A stretch of 33,677 nucleotides of DNA from Prolixibacteraceae bacterium (GCA_016938055.1 JAFGVJ010000206.1:1-33677), one strand, 5' to 3'; shown: positions 1-11,238, counted from the first letter of the stretch. Notes: generated by a model not told the origin, from the letters alone. Program-made: numbers and translations.

Positions 1-1790
<1,790 letters not shown>

Positions 1791-1799
1791 ATTTATTTT

Positions 1800-1824
1800 A
1801 ACACGGTGGCACGGTGACACGGAG
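1800..1824. repeat. 8-bp-period repeat array, left inverted arm flanking the GxxExxY CDS
   Basis: Plus strand AACACGGTGGCACGGTGACACGGAG; three 8-bp units. Two nt from the CDS stop codon. Imperfect inverted copy at 2223-2247. Confidence 0.85.
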
Positions 1825-1826
1825 TT

Positions 1827-2225
1827 TTATTCTATATCTCCGTTAATCCGTCTTCTTATCCCAAATTTAAGCAGTGAAACATTGAAGTTGATCAAATATC
1901 CTAATTTCATACCAGAAAGCTTCAAGGAAGTAACCAGTTGCACTTCGTGAACAGGCATTAACTCTTCAACCGCTTTCAATTCAATCACGATTTTATTTTC
2001 AACTAAAAGGTCAATAATGAATTCTTTGTTTAGATCTTTTCCCCGGTAAAAAATGGGCAACCTAACTTGACGCTGAACATTAAGACCTCTGTTTCTCAAT
2101 TCTTCAATCAGGCATACTTCATAAACTGACTCTAACAATCCAGGGCCAAGTTCCCGATGTACCTGCATAGCAGCATCAATAATCAAGGTTCCTAATTTGT
2201 TATATGTCAATTCTGAATTTTTCAC
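1827..2225 (-). CDS. GxxExxY family protein (small PD-(D/E)XK-like protein)
   Basis: 132 aa with GPGLLESVYEVCL (GxxExxY), ELRNRGL, IDLLVENKIVIELKAVEEL and HEVQLVTSLKLSGMKLGYLINFNV. GTG start lies inside a flanking repeat array. Confidence 0.9.
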   Translation of the reverse strand: MKNSELTYNKLGTLIIDAAMQVHRELGPGLLESVYEVCLIEELRNRGLNVQRQVRLPIFYRGKDLNKEFIIDLLVENKIVIELKAVEELMPVHEVQLVTSLKLSGMKLGYLINFNVSLLKFGIRRRINGDIE

Positions 2226-2247
2226 TGTGTCGCTGTGTCGCTGTGTT
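2223..2247. repeat. 8-bp-period repeat array, right inverted arm flanking the GxxExxY CDS
   Basis: Plus strand CACTGTGTCGCTGTGTCGCTGTGTT. Overlaps the GTG start (2225-2223) of GxxExxY and the last base of the mutA stop codon. Confidence 0.85.
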
Positions 2248-4112
2248 TATTTAATCAATTGTGCTTGATACCCCTTCAATTCTTCCAACAAGTTGCTACG
2301 CACGTGGATGAAGTTTTTGATGCCTTTGGCTTCGAGTTCTTCTTTGCAGGCAGGGCTACCGGCCACAACAAAAATTTCATCGATGAGCATTTCGGCTGCA
2401 GCAGGTGCCAATTCAGCGTACTCGTCGTCGGAGCTGCAAAGCACCACAATGTCGGCACCCAATTCAACAGCATCGGCAACACCATCTTCAACTGTGCTAT
2501 AGCCTTTGCCTTCCTGTACGTCGAAACCGGCTACCGCAAAGAAGTTGCAAGCGAACTGGGCGCGAGCCTTACGCATGTTAAGGTTCCCAACGGTGAGCAT
2601 AAAGGCCAGGGGGCGTTTGTTGTCTTTCGAGTAAACATCGGTGGCATAGCGCAAGGCTTCGAAGGCTTGTGCTCCACGGTAACGGGCCAATGGTTCGGCT
2701 ACGGCATTGTCCGATTTGCGGATTTGTTTGCTGAATATTTCGGCATCCATTTCTTTCTGTAAATACTCGGTAAAGTTGGGGAATTGGTTCGTTCCCAATA
2801 GGTTTTCGCGACGGGTGGCGATGGCCGAATCCATTTTGGCAGCTGTAGCATTCACCTGTGCTTGTACAAAACCTTGTTTGAAAGCAGCCACATAACCGCC
2901 TTTTTCCTGAACATCGAGGAAGAGTTTCCAGGCTTGTTCAGCAATGCTGTCGGTGAGTGTTTCAATATAATAAGAGCCGGCAGCAGGGTCGGCAATTTTA
3001 TCGAGGTGAGCCTCTTCTTTCAGCAGTATTTGTTGGTTGCGGGCAATGCGTTCTGAGAAAGGTGTGCTTTCTTCGTAAACAGCATTGAAAGGCAACACGG
3101 TGAGTGAATCGGTTCCGCCCAACACGGCGCTCATGGCCTCGGTTTGGGTGCGGAGCATGTTCACATACGGATCATAAATCGTTTTATTGAAGATGGTGTT
3201 TTCGCTATGGATGCGCATTTTGGCCGAGCATTCGCATTTTGGGCCGTAAGTTTCAACCACTTTGGCCCAAAGTAAGCGGGCTGCACGGAGTTTGGCAATT
3301 TCCATGAAGTAATTGGCGCCTACACCAAAGTTGAATTTGATGTTGCAAGCTACATCGTCAACGCTTAAGCCAGCTTCAGTCAGTGCCGAAAGGTATTCTG
3401 CACCCATGGCCAACGAGAAACCAAGCTCCTGAACGATAGATGAACCAGCATCGCGGAAATTTTTACCGGTAACGGTAATCGAGCGGAAGTTTTCCAACGA
3501 ATTGGTTTCTTCGATCAGTGCTTTCATTTCGGCATAAACCGCCTCGTCGAAACCACCGTTGCGGGTTAAACTACCCAGTGGGTCAACCTTGACCGAGGCA
3601 ACCACATTGGAGTTAGCACCATAGGTTTTTGTAATGTAGGCGGCCAGTGCTTTGGCATTTGAAACGCTTTTGCAGCAGCTGATCAGGTTAACTTCGATTG
3701 CATCGAGGCAAATGTCCTTGAGCACAATTTCAAGGTCGGCCACGGTAACTTGGGCACAGCCTTTAAAAACTAAACCCAGCGAGTTCACTCCTTTGTTGAG
3801 TACGTCGAGGACTTTTTTGTTGGCTTCTTCGGGTGTGTTTACCTGAATATCCTGACGGATCAACCATGTATTTCCATTGGTTTTGTTTCCCCTAACGTAG
3901 GGGAATTGGCCTGGTAAGCTATTGATAAACTGAATGTTTTCGAGGTCTTCAGCACGATAGTATGGCCTTACGTTGAATCCTTCGTTGGTTTTCCAAACCA
4001 GTACTTTTTCGAAATCCCTTCCTTTCAAATCGGCTTCAATTTGTTGCTGCCAATCAGCACCTGAAACAGGTGGAAATTCATCAAAAAGTGTTTTCCTATT
4101 ATTAACTGTCAT
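2247..4112 (-). CDS. mutA: Methylmalonyl-CoA mutase small subunit
   Basis: 621 aa; FDEFPPVSGADWQQQIEADLKGRDFEKVLVWKTNEGFNVRPYYRAEDL; paired with the large subunit downstream. Confidence 0.95.
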   Translation of the reverse strand: MTVNNRKTLFDEFPPVSGADWQQQIEADLKGRDFEKVLVWKTNEGFNVRPYYRAEDLENIQFINSLPGQFPYVRGNKTNGNTWLIRQDIQVNTPEEANKKVLDVLNKGVNSLGLVFKGCAQVTVADLEIVLKDICLDAIEVNLISCCKSVSNAKALAAYITKTYGANSNVVASVKVDPLGSLTRNGGFDEAVYAEMKALIEETNSLENFRSITVTGKNFRDAGSSIVQELGFSLAMGAEYLSALTEAGLSVDDVACNIKFNFGVGANYFMEIAKLRAARLLWAKVVETYGPKCECSAKMRIHSENTIFNKTIYDPYVNMLRTQTEAMSAVLGGTDSLTVLPFNAVYEESTPFSERIARNQQILLKEEAHLDKIADPAAGSYYIETLTDSIAEQAWKLFLDVQEKGGYVAAFKQGFVQAQVNATAAKMDSAIATRRENLLGTNQFPNFTEYLQKEMDAEIFSKQIRKSDNAVAEPLARYRGAQAFEALRYATDVYSKDNKRPLAFMLTVGNLNMRKARAQFACNFFAVAGFDVQEGKGYSTVEDGVADAVELGADIVVLCSSDDEYAELAPAAAEMLIDEIFVVAGSPACKEELEAKGIKNFIHVRSNLLEELKGYQAQLIK

Positions 4113-4140
4113 AATGTAACTTTGGTTTTTTTAATGGCAT

Positions 4141-4173
4141 CAAAGGTAGTTGTTTTTAAGAAGTTGAAACAAA
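4141..4173 (-). promoter_or_regulatory. Bacteroidetes-type sigma-ABfr promoter for mutA
   Basis: Minus strand TTTG (4173-4170), 21-nt spacer, TACCTTTG (4148-4141), 28 nt before the mutA start. Matches TTTG / TAnnTTTG. Confidence 0.7.
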
Positions 4174-4232
4174 ACGCATCTCATAATTTGGCGCAGTTAG
4201 GAGTTTCTTAAGATAGGTTTTGAAGAAAACAA

Positions 4233-4264
4233 AAAACTCCGAAACCTTTGAGTAGCGGAGTTTT
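4233..4264 (-). terminator. Rho-independent terminator downstream of the MCP gene
   Basis: 9-bp stem AAAACTCCG...CGGAGTTTT with a T-rich tail on the minus strand (CGGAGTTTTTTGTTTTC). Confidence 0.75.
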
Positions 4265-4285
4265 GAATATTCTTGTCCAAGGGTT

Positions 4286-5407
4286 TTATGAGCGGAAAAA
4301 GGATGTTGTTTTCTTCAACTCTTCCGACTGTCGGAGCAGCTCGTGTGAACTGGCTGAAAGTTCTTCGGATGTTACAGCATTTTGTTGTGAGATATCGTTC
4401 AACTGATTGATCGCCATGTTGATTTGTTCAATGCCGCTGCTTTGCTCCCTGCTGGCAGCAGTAATTTGTTCCACCAGTTGAGAAGTGCGTTGGATTTCGG
4501 GCAACAATTCACGGATGAGTGTAAAGGTTTCGTTGGTAATGTCCATACTTTGAGCCGAAATTTGGTTGATCTGGCCGGCTGCAATTTTACTATTCTCGGC
4601 CAATTTCCTGATCTCGGTAGCCACTACTGCAAATCCTCTCCCTGCTTCACCCGCACGGGCAGCTTCAACAGCTGCGTTCAATGCCAGGATATTGGTTTGA
4701 TAGGCAATATCGTTGATCACTGCAATCTTTTCCAAAATATTGTTGATGGCTTCCAGGCTTTTTTCAGATGCAATGCTAACCAGGTCCATGGTTTGGGTTG
4801 ACTTTTGAGCAATATTTCGGGTTTCACCGGCATTTTGCGAGTTTTGTTGAACATTGGCCAGCATTTCCTCCATGGAGCTGGCCACTTCCTCGAGCGACGA
4901 CGACTGTGTTGAGGCACCTGCTGAAAGTGATTGTGCCGCAGCATTCAACTGGTCACTCGACATGACCATCTGATTATTCCCGGCATTGATTTCGGTAACG
5001 ATACTTTGAAGGTTTATGGCCAATTGATAAACTGCCTGATTGAGCGCACCCAATTCTGTTTTAGCTTGATCCTCTTTTTTTCGCATGTTGATGTTTAGGT
5101 TTCCTTTCGAAAGCTGAACGATATGTTGGATTGATTCGTCCATGGGCTTGCGGACCATTCGCGAAACCAGATAAAAGAACCCGATGGTAATGGGAATTCC
5201 AATGGATAGTGTCATCCAGGTAGGAAAGGTCTCGGGGTATAAGTTACCCAATTCTCCCAGGGCGTCGATGATCAACAAATCGGCTACCCAAAAAATTGAA
5301 ATGCGCAAGAGAATTGAATTCTTAAAGAACAATCGTAAAACCAAAAATGCCAGCGGAATTCCAATAATAGCCGTACTGAAGATTTCCACAAAAATTTTCC
5401 AACTCAT
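4286..5407 (-). CDS. Methyl-accepting chemotaxis protein with a short membrane-only N-terminus
   Basis: Signalling tip [40 protein letters not shown]; about three hydrophobic segments in the first ~90 aa. Confidence 0.93.
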   Translation of the reverse strand: MSWKIFVEIFSTAIIGIPLAFLVLRLFFKNSILLRISIFWVADLLIIDALGELGNLYPETFPTWMTLSIGIPITIGFFYLVSRMVRKPMDESIQHIVQLSKGNLNINMRKKEDQAKTELGALNQAVYQLAINLQSIVTEINAGNNQMVMSSDQLNAAAQSLSAGASTQSSSLEEVASSMEEMLANVQQNSQNAGETRNIAQKSTQTMDLVSIASEKSLEAINNILEKIAVINDIAYQTNILALNAAVEAARAGEAGRGFAVVATEIRKLAENSKIAAGQINQISAQSMDITNETFTLIRELLPEIQRTSQLVEQITAASREQSSGIEQINMAINQLNDISQQNAVTSEELSASSHELLRQSEELKKTTSFFRS

Positions 5408-5603
5408 AATTTTTCAATGTATCGCGGTCCCAATTTAGCGAATATTTTTTTGATGAATGATGCAAAGGTTTACCAAATTGGTACAAAAAAAATCGTTCTC
5501 CTGTCGTTTCAGACACTTTACCGATGAAATGCTCATTTCCCCTTTTTTACAATGCTTGAAATGCTTTCTTTTCTATTTTTGTGTGTGATTTAAACCAAAA
5601 TTT

Positions 5604-5891
5604 ATGGATGCCCGAGTAAAAGCCATTATTGCACACCTTACCCCTGTGGGTTGGATAGTTGCCCTGTTACTGAATCTGGATCGTCGCGATGAGCTGTCCT
5701 CATTTTTTATCCGTCAAACGCTTGGATTGTGGATGGCCGGAGCTGTGATCAGTTGGATTCCGGTGCTGAACATCTTTGGGGGGCTTGTTATTTTTGCCTT
5801 CTGGATTTTGAGCCTGGTATATGCAGCCCAGGGAACGATGAAAACTGTTCCTTTTGGCGAGTATTTCCAGGTGTGGTTTAGCAGCCTTTGA
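5604..5891 (+). CDS. Small multi-pass membrane protein (DUF4870/Tic20-like)
   Basis: 95 aa with MDARVKAIIAHLTPVGWIVALLLN and several hydrophobic segments; TATTTTTG -7-like element at 5574-5581. Confidence 0.65.
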   Translation: MDARVKAIIAHLTPVGWIVALLLNLDRRDELSSFFIRQTLGLWMAGAVISWIPVLNIFGGLVIFAFWILSLVYAAQGTMKTVPFGEYFQVWFSSL

Positions 5892-5893
5892 TC

Positions 5894-7111
5894 CTAAAAA
5901 ACGGCCATTAAAAGGTCTAGCTCCTTGGTGGGTAGGTTGAATTTACGACCTAAATCTTTATTGGTCAATATCCCGGTATAAATATAAATCCCTTCGCGGA
6001 AGCCTTTCATGCTTTTGATGTAATGGGAAATGCCACCTATTTCGCCTATCTCGAGCAGCACCGATGCAAAAATGTTGCTCAGTGCAATGGTGGTGGTACG
6101 CGATACCTTGGCTGAAATATTGGGGACGCAATGGTGAATGACACCGTCGACCACATAGGTTGGATTGTTCAAAGAGGTACAGCGGGTTGTTTCGAAACAA
6201 CCTCCCTGCGAAGCGTTCAGGTCGATGATGATGGAGCCGGTTTTCATTTTTCCAATCATGTCGCGGGAAAGAATGTAGTTGGGCACCGCGTTAAAAGGTT
6301 GGGCTCCCAGCACCACATCGGCCGAAGCAATGGCTTTTTCCAGTACCCTGGGATAATACAGCGAGGTAAAGATGTTTTGGTTAAACTTTCGTTCAAAGGC
6401 CCTGAGTTTGTTGATGGAATTGTCAAAAATTTTAACCTCGGCACCCAAACCCAGTGCGGCTCTGGTGGCATATTCGGCAGCTGTTTCGGAGCCCAGAATG
6501 ATCACCGATGCCGGTGAAATACCAGTCACACCGCCAAACAAGACTCCTTTGCCAAACTCACTAAAGCTGAGTAGTTCACTGGCCACATTCATGGAAACCA
6601 CCCCTGAAATTTCACTCAGCGATTGCATCACCGGCAAACAGTCCAGTTCATCTTTCATGTATTCGTAGGCCACCGAGGTAATTTTTTTCCTGATGAGCTT
6701 TTTAATGGCTTCTTCGTTCTGGGTATTGATCTGCAACATGGAGAACAACACCTGGTTACCTCTGAGCATGTCGATTTCCTGGTTGCAGAAGGGGGCGACT
6801 TTCACAATAAAATCGCACTGAAAAACATCAGCTTTGTTTTTGGTGATGATGGCTCCGGCTTCGGAATATTCCAGATCGGTGTAACGGGCTTTTTGGCCGG
6901 CTTCACTTTCAATCAATACTTCATGACCCGAAGCAACCAACAGTTCAACTGCCTGTGGGGTCAGGGGAAGGCATTGTTCATCGTTGTTAAAGTTGCCCGG
7001 AATGCCAATGTTGATTTTTTGATGTTTCGTTCTTACTTCCAGCTTTTCCTCAGCCGGAAGCAACTGTTGTTCATCAAAATGGACCATGCCGGATTTTTGG
7101 TGTTCAGCCAT
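5894..7111 (-). CDS. Alanine dehydrogenase / PNT-family-like protein (catalytic residues look altered)
   Basis: 405 aa; IGIPGNFNNDEQCLPLTPQAVELLVASGHEVLIESEAG, FGGVTGISPASVIILGSETAAEYATRAALGLGAEVKIFDNS, SQGGCFETT...NNPTYVVDGVIHHCVPNISAKVSRTTT. Confidence 0.85.
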   Translation of the reverse strand: MAEHQKSGMVHFDEQQLLPAEEKLEVRTKHQKINIGIPGNFNNDEQCLPLTPQAVELLVASGHEVLIESEAGQKARYTDLEYSEAGAIITKNKADVFQCDFIVKVAPFCNQEIDMLRGNQVLFSMLQINTQNEEAIKKLIRKKITSVAYEYMKDELDCLPVMQSLSEISGVVSMNVASELLSFSEFGKGVLFGGVTGISPASVIILGSETAAEYATRAALGLGAEVKIFDNSINKLRAFERKFNQNIFTSLYYPRVLEKAIASADVVLGAQPFNAVPNYILSRDMIGKMKTGSIIIDLNASQGGCFETTRCTSLNNPTYVVDGVIHHCVPNISAKVSRTTTIALSNIFASVLLEIGEIGGISHYIKSMKGFREGIYIYTGILTNKDLGRKFNLPTKELDLLMAVF

Positions 7112-7168
7112 GTTTGCCAGGTTTAATTCAGCGCACTGAAATTACAGCTTTCCCTTGAGATTAACAAT

Positions 7169-7591
7169 TCATGGAATATTTACGCTAATTATCCGATGAT
7201 TTTTAGCTTGAACTTCAATTTTTACTGCGATGGCGGACTCGGGCAGCAGCTCCTCCATTCTCTCGGGCCATTCAATAAAACAGTAGTTCCCGGAATATAA
7301 ATACTCTTCGGCACCTATGTTGTAAGCTTCTTCAAGGTTTTTCAAGCGGTAGCAATCGAAATGGTAAATTGAATTGCCGCCAGATGCAATGTATTCATTC
7401 ACAATGGAGAAGGTAGGGCTGGTAATGTTTTCTTCAACCCCCATCAAGCGACAAACCTGTTTTATAAAGGTAGTTTTCCCGGCACCCATTTCACCATAAA
7501 AAGCAAACACCTTGTAGGTGCCCATCATGTTCATAAAGGTTTGGGCTGCAGTTTCTAAGTCGTGAAGTGTGGCTATTTGAATTGTTCTCAT
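7169..7591 (-). CDS. tsaE: tRNA threonylcarbamoyladenosine biosynthesis ATPase TsaE
   Basis: 140 aa; Walker A GEMGAGKTTFIKQVC, SPTFSIVNEY, YHFDCYRL, FIEWPERMEELLP. Confidence 0.95.
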   Translation of the reverse strand: MRTIQIATLHDLETAAQTFMNMMGTYKVFAFYGEMGAGKTTFIKQVCRLMGVEENITSPTFSIVNEYIASGGNSIYHFDCYRLKNLEEAYNIGAEEYLYSGNYCFIEWPERMEELLPESAIAVKIEVQAKNHRIISVNIP

Positions 7592-7745
7592 TGGATTGCA
7601 TTTAGTGTCTGCAAAAATGTGAAAAAAAACCGGTTCAGGGCCTGATCGGTAACCGAAATTGATGGAAAATGCCGCTTTCTGTCATGGTGGTTATTGCATT
7701 TTTCTTTTTACATTTGGACAAGTCGAATTTAAAAAAAGCGAAATC

Positions 7746-8126
7746 ATGAAACTTCCTGAAAACCTTCAGTACACCAAAGAACACGAATGGGTAAAAGTTG
7801 ACGGCGATGTGGCCGTTGTAGGCATTACCGAATATGCTCAGGGTGAACTGGGGGATATTGTTTTTGTAGAAATTGAAACAGTTGGAGAAAGCCTCGATAA
7901 AGAAGAAACCTTTGGTACTGTTGAAGCGGTGAAAACAGTGTCTGATTTGTTTATGCCGGTGAGTGGTGAAATTCTGGAAAAGAATGAAGCCCTTGACGAT
8001 GCCCCAGAAACCATCAACAAAGATCCATATGGTGCCGGTTGGATGATCAAGGTGAAAATGAACAATCCTGCCGAGCTGGATGAACTGCTCAGCGCTGCTG
8101 AATACAGTGACCTGGTAGGCGCTTAG
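7746..8126 (+). CDS. gcvH: Glycine cleavage system H protein
   Basis: [42 protein letters not shown]...[22 protein letters not shown] (lipoyl-lysine motif). The ORF-track start at 7659 is probably too early: a TACATTTG -7-like motif at 7709-7716 lies inside the extension. Confidence 0.96.
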   Translation: MKLPENLQYTKEHEWVKVDGDVAVVGITEYAQGELGDIVFVEIETVGESLDKEETFGTVEAVKTVSDLFMPVSGEILEKNEALDDAPETINKDPYGAGWMIKVKMNNPAELDELLSAAEYSDLVGA

Positions 8127-8127
8127 T

Positions 8128-8181
8128 TCCATCAAAAAATCCTGACAGGTTTTTGAAAACCTGTCAGGATTTTTTGATGGA
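8128..8181. terminator. Long bidirectional hairpin terminator between convergent gcvH and infB
   Basis: Perfect 26-bp inverted repeat TCCATCAAAAAATCCTGACAGGTTTT / AAAACCTGTCAGGATTTTTTGATGGA with a 2-nt centre (8154-8155). Confidence 0.85.
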
Positions 8182-8205
8182 AATATCTGAGCGTAAGCAG
8201 TTGTT

Positions 8206-11200
8206 TTATAATTTCTTGGCTACTTCAACCGTGGTGAAAGATTCAATGAGGTCACCTTCTTTTAAATCATTGAAATTGTTGATATTCATCCCACATTCGT
8301 AACCATTCTTCACTTCCTTCACATCTTCCTTAAAGCGTTTCAGTGATCCAAGGTCGCCGGTATAAATCACAATGCCATCGCGGATCAGGCGTACTTTGTT
8401 GGTCCTGATGATTTTGCCATCGCGAACGATACAACCGGCAATGGTACCTACTTTGGTAATTTTGAACACCTCGCGAATTTCAGCAGTACCTACAATTTCT
8501 TCCTTAATCTCGGGCGACAGCATGCCTTCCATGGCCGAACGGATTTCCTCTATGGCATCGTAAATAATGGAGTACAGGCGGATGTCGATTTGTTCCTGCT
8601 CGGCCAGCTTACGGGCGGCCAGCGAGGGACGCACCTGGAAGCCTATGATAATGGCATCGGAAGCCGAAGCCAGCATCACATCCGATTCGGAAATCTGACC
8701 CACGGCCTTGTGCTTCACATTTACCTGGATTTCTTCGGTAGAGAGTTTGATCAGTGAATCGGAGAGGGCCTCGATGGATCCGTCCACGTCGCCTTTCACA
8801 ATCACATTCAATTCCTGGAAATTACCAATGGCAATGCGTCGGCCAATTTCGTCGAGGGTAATGTGTTTCTGGGTACGCATACCTTGCTCGCGTTGCAGTT
8901 GTTCCCTTTTGTTGGAAATCTGGCGTGCTTCGCGTTCGGTTTCCATCACGTTGAATTTATCGCCGGCCTGGGGTGCTCCGTTGAGGCCAAGGATCATGGC
9001 TGGTTCAGCTGGTTTGGCTTCTTTGATGCGCTGGTTCCGTTCGTTGAACATGGCTTTGATGTGTCCCATGTGCTGTCCGGCAACCAGGATATCGCCTTCG
9101 CGAAGGGTACCATTTTGTACCAGTACGGTGGCTACGTAACCCCTGCCCTTATCGAGCGATGATTCGATGATGGAACCTACGGCCCGTTTGTTGGGATTGG
9201 CTTTTAAGTCGAGCATTTCGGCCTCGAGCAGTACTTTTTCGAGCAATTCTTCAACTCCCTGACCCATTTTGGCTGAGATGTCGTGGCTTTGGTATTTGCC
9301 GCCCCACTCTTCCACCAGATAGTTCATGTTGGCGAGTTTTTCCTTGATGGCTTCGGGGTTAGCACCCGGTTTGTCAATTTTATTGATGGCAAAAACAATG
9401 GGTACACCGGCGGCTGAAGCATGGTTGATGGCTTCGACTGTTTGAGGCATCACATTGTCGTCGGCTGCCACAATGATGATGGCAATGTCGGTTACCTGGG
9501 CACCACGGGCGCGCATGGCCGTAAAGGCTTCGTGACCCGGAGTATCGAGGAAGGTGATCCGGCGCCCGTTTTCGAGCACCACGTTGTAAGCACCAATGTG
9601 CTGGGTAATTCCCCCGGCTTCACCGGCAATCACGTTGGAACTGCGGATATAGTCGAGCAGTGAAGTTTTTCCGTGGTCAACGTGTCCCATCACGGTAACG
9701 ATGGGTGAACGGGATAAGAGGTCTTCTTCTCTGTCTTGTTCTTCTTCAATGGCGTCCATTACTTCGGCGCTGATGAATTCTACTTTATAGCCAAATTCTT
9801 CGGCTACCAGCGACATGGTTTCGGCATCGAGACGTTGGTTGATGGACACAAATAAACCAAGGCTCATACAGCTGGAGATAACCTGGGTCACTGAAACGCC
9901 CATCATGGTAGCCAGTTCGTTCACCGATACAAATTCGGTCACCTGAATACTTTTTTGGATGTTGTGTGCCATTTCCTCGTCGTGTGCCATCTTTTCAGTG
10001 AAGGCAGCTCGTTTTTCACGACGATATTTTGATCCTTTCGATTTACTCTTAGTGGTTAACCGGGCCAGGGTATCTTTGACCTGTTTTTGAACATCGACTT
10101 CAGATACTTCGGGACGGATGATGCGTTTCCGGTTTTTGCCAACCGGGCCTTTCCCTCCAGGTGTAGGTTTTCGGTCGGGGTGTCCACCGCCGGCAGGTCT
10201 GGTGGCGTCCGAAGGCTTGTTTACATCTACCCTTTCCTTTTGAATTCGTTTTCTTTTTCGGCGTTGCTGTTCAGCGCTTTCGGCAGTGGTTTTGGCTGCG
10301 CCTGGCGTCACTTCACCTGTAGGTTTTTTATCACCAAATGCCGGTGTTTCGGGCTTTTTCTTTTGGTTTCTTGATTTACGCTCTTCTTCGCGTTGCTTTT
10401 TCGATTTCTTGGGTGGACGGGTTCGTTGGTTGATGGTATCGAGATCGATTCGGCCCACGACTTTTACTTCGCTTTCAGCTTTTTTCGGAACGTTGGTTTT
10501 GATGTTGTTGTCTTCGATGGCGGTTTTCTGCTGTTCTGCGGCCTGGGGTGTTGGCTTTTGGGCCTCTACGGGTTTTTCAACAGGTTTTTCAACAGGTTTC
10601 TCAGCAGGTTTCTCAACAGGTTTTTCGATCGGTTTTTCAACAGGTTTCTCAGCTGGTTTTTCGATCGGTTTCTCAGCTGAGACAGGAGCCGCCTGCTCAG
10701 GTTGTTTGATGACTTCGGGTTTTTCTGTTTTGGCAGCAGGAGCCTGAGGTTTTTCCTCCTTCACGGGTGGTTCAGGCGTTTTTGGGCTTGGTTTCTTATC
10801 CAGGTCAATCTTTCCAACAATTTTGACTTCTTTACGGGGTGCTTCCACTTTGATTTCAGGGGCTGCTTCACGTTCCCTGAATGAGCTGGATTTTTTAGCA
10901 CTGTTGTCGGTAATTCTCAGTACTTCTGAGTCTTCCTTGTCGTCAACATCGTTGTTGTCATCCTCATCGTTTTGATTGTTCACATCGTTGATGGTGAGCG
11001 TTTCGTTTTTCTGATGACGGTGTGCCCTTAGATTCAGTTTTTCCGACTCCTTTTTCAAATCGATATCGCGACTGTATTCTTTATGTAACAGTTCGTACTG
11101 GTCATCATCGATTTTTGCATTTGGGTTCGGATCAACTTTATGCCCTTTTTTATTCAGATATTCAACCATTGTGGCAATTCCTACATTGAATTCCCTTGCA

Positions 11201-11238
11201 ACTTTACCAAGCCGTTGTGTTCCTTTGCCAGATACCAT
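8206..11238 (-). CDS. infB: Translation initiation factor IF-2
   Basis: 1010 aa; [59 protein letters not shown]; long charged Pro-rich N-terminus. Confidence 0.98.
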   Translation of the reverse strand: MVSGKGTQRLGKVAREFNVGIATMVEYLNKKGHKVDPNPNAKIDDDQYELLHKEYSRDIDLKKESEKLNLRAHRHQKNETLTINDVNNQNDEDDNNDVDDKEDSEVLRITDNSAKKSSSFREREAAPEIKVEAPRKEVKIVGKIDLDKKPSPKTPEPPVKEEKPQAPAAKTEKPEVIKQPEQAAPVSAEKPIEKPAEKPVEKPIEKPVEKPAEKPVEKPVEKPVEAQKPTPQAAEQQKTAIEDNNIKTNVPKKAESEVKVVGRIDLDTINQRTRPPKKSKKQREEERKSRNQKKKPETPAFGDKKPTGEVTPGAAKTTAESAEQQRRKRKRIQKERVDVNKPSDATRPAGGGHPDRKPTPGGKGPVGKNRKRIIRPEVSEVDVQKQVKDTLARLTTKSKSKGSKYRREKRAAFTEKMAHDEEMAHNIQKSIQVTEFVSVNELATMMGVSVTQVISSCMSLGLFVSINQRLDAETMSLVAEEFGYKVEFISAEVMDAIEEEQDREEDLLSRSPIVTVMGHVDHGKTSLLDYIRSSNVIAGEAGGITQHIGAYNVVLENGRRITFLDTPGHEAFTAMRARGAQVTDIAIIIVAADDNVMPQTVEAINHASAAGVPIVFAINKIDKPGANPEAIKEKLANMNYLVEEWGGKYQSHDISAKMGQGVEELLEKVLLEAEMLDLKANPNKRAVGSIIESSLDKGRGYVATVLVQNGTLREGDILVAGQHMGHIKAMFNERNQRIKEAKPAEPAMILGLNGAPQAGDKFNVMETEREARQISNKREQLQREQGMRTQKHITLDEIGRRIAIGNFQELNVIVKGDVDGSIEALSDSLIKLSTEEIQVNVKHKAVGQISESDVMLASASDAIIIGFQVRPSLAARKLAEQEQIDIRLYSIIYDAIEEIRSAMEGMLSPEIKEEIVGTAEIREVFKITKVGTIAGCIVRDGKIIRTNKVRLIRDGIVIYTGDLGSLKRFKEDVKEVKNGYECGMNINNFNDLKEGDLIESFTTVEVAKKL
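10571..10678 (-). repeat. 12-bp coding tandem repeat in infB (KPxE units)
   Basis: Nine consecutive 12-bp units of the form GGTTTYTCRNNN, encoding the [16 protein letters not shown]... stretch. Confidence 0.9.

Noticed and set aside
1800-2247. 8-bp arrays as CRISPR-like repeats or simple microsatellite noise
   Set aside because: No spacers. A pure microsatellite explanation does not account for inverted placement exactly at both CDS ends, so it was kept as a finding, not as CRISPR.
7635-8135. 166-aa minus-strand ORF opposite gcvH
   Set aside because: Antisense to a strongly conserved gene; no recognisable motifs.
10571-10678. Possible CRISPR array
   Set aside because: Contiguous 12-bp in-frame repeat with no spacers, inside infB.
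10286-10747. 153-aa plus-strand ORF with [13 protein letters not shown] repeats
   Set aside because: Antisense reading of the infB KPxE minisatellite; the periodicity is explained by the coding repeat.
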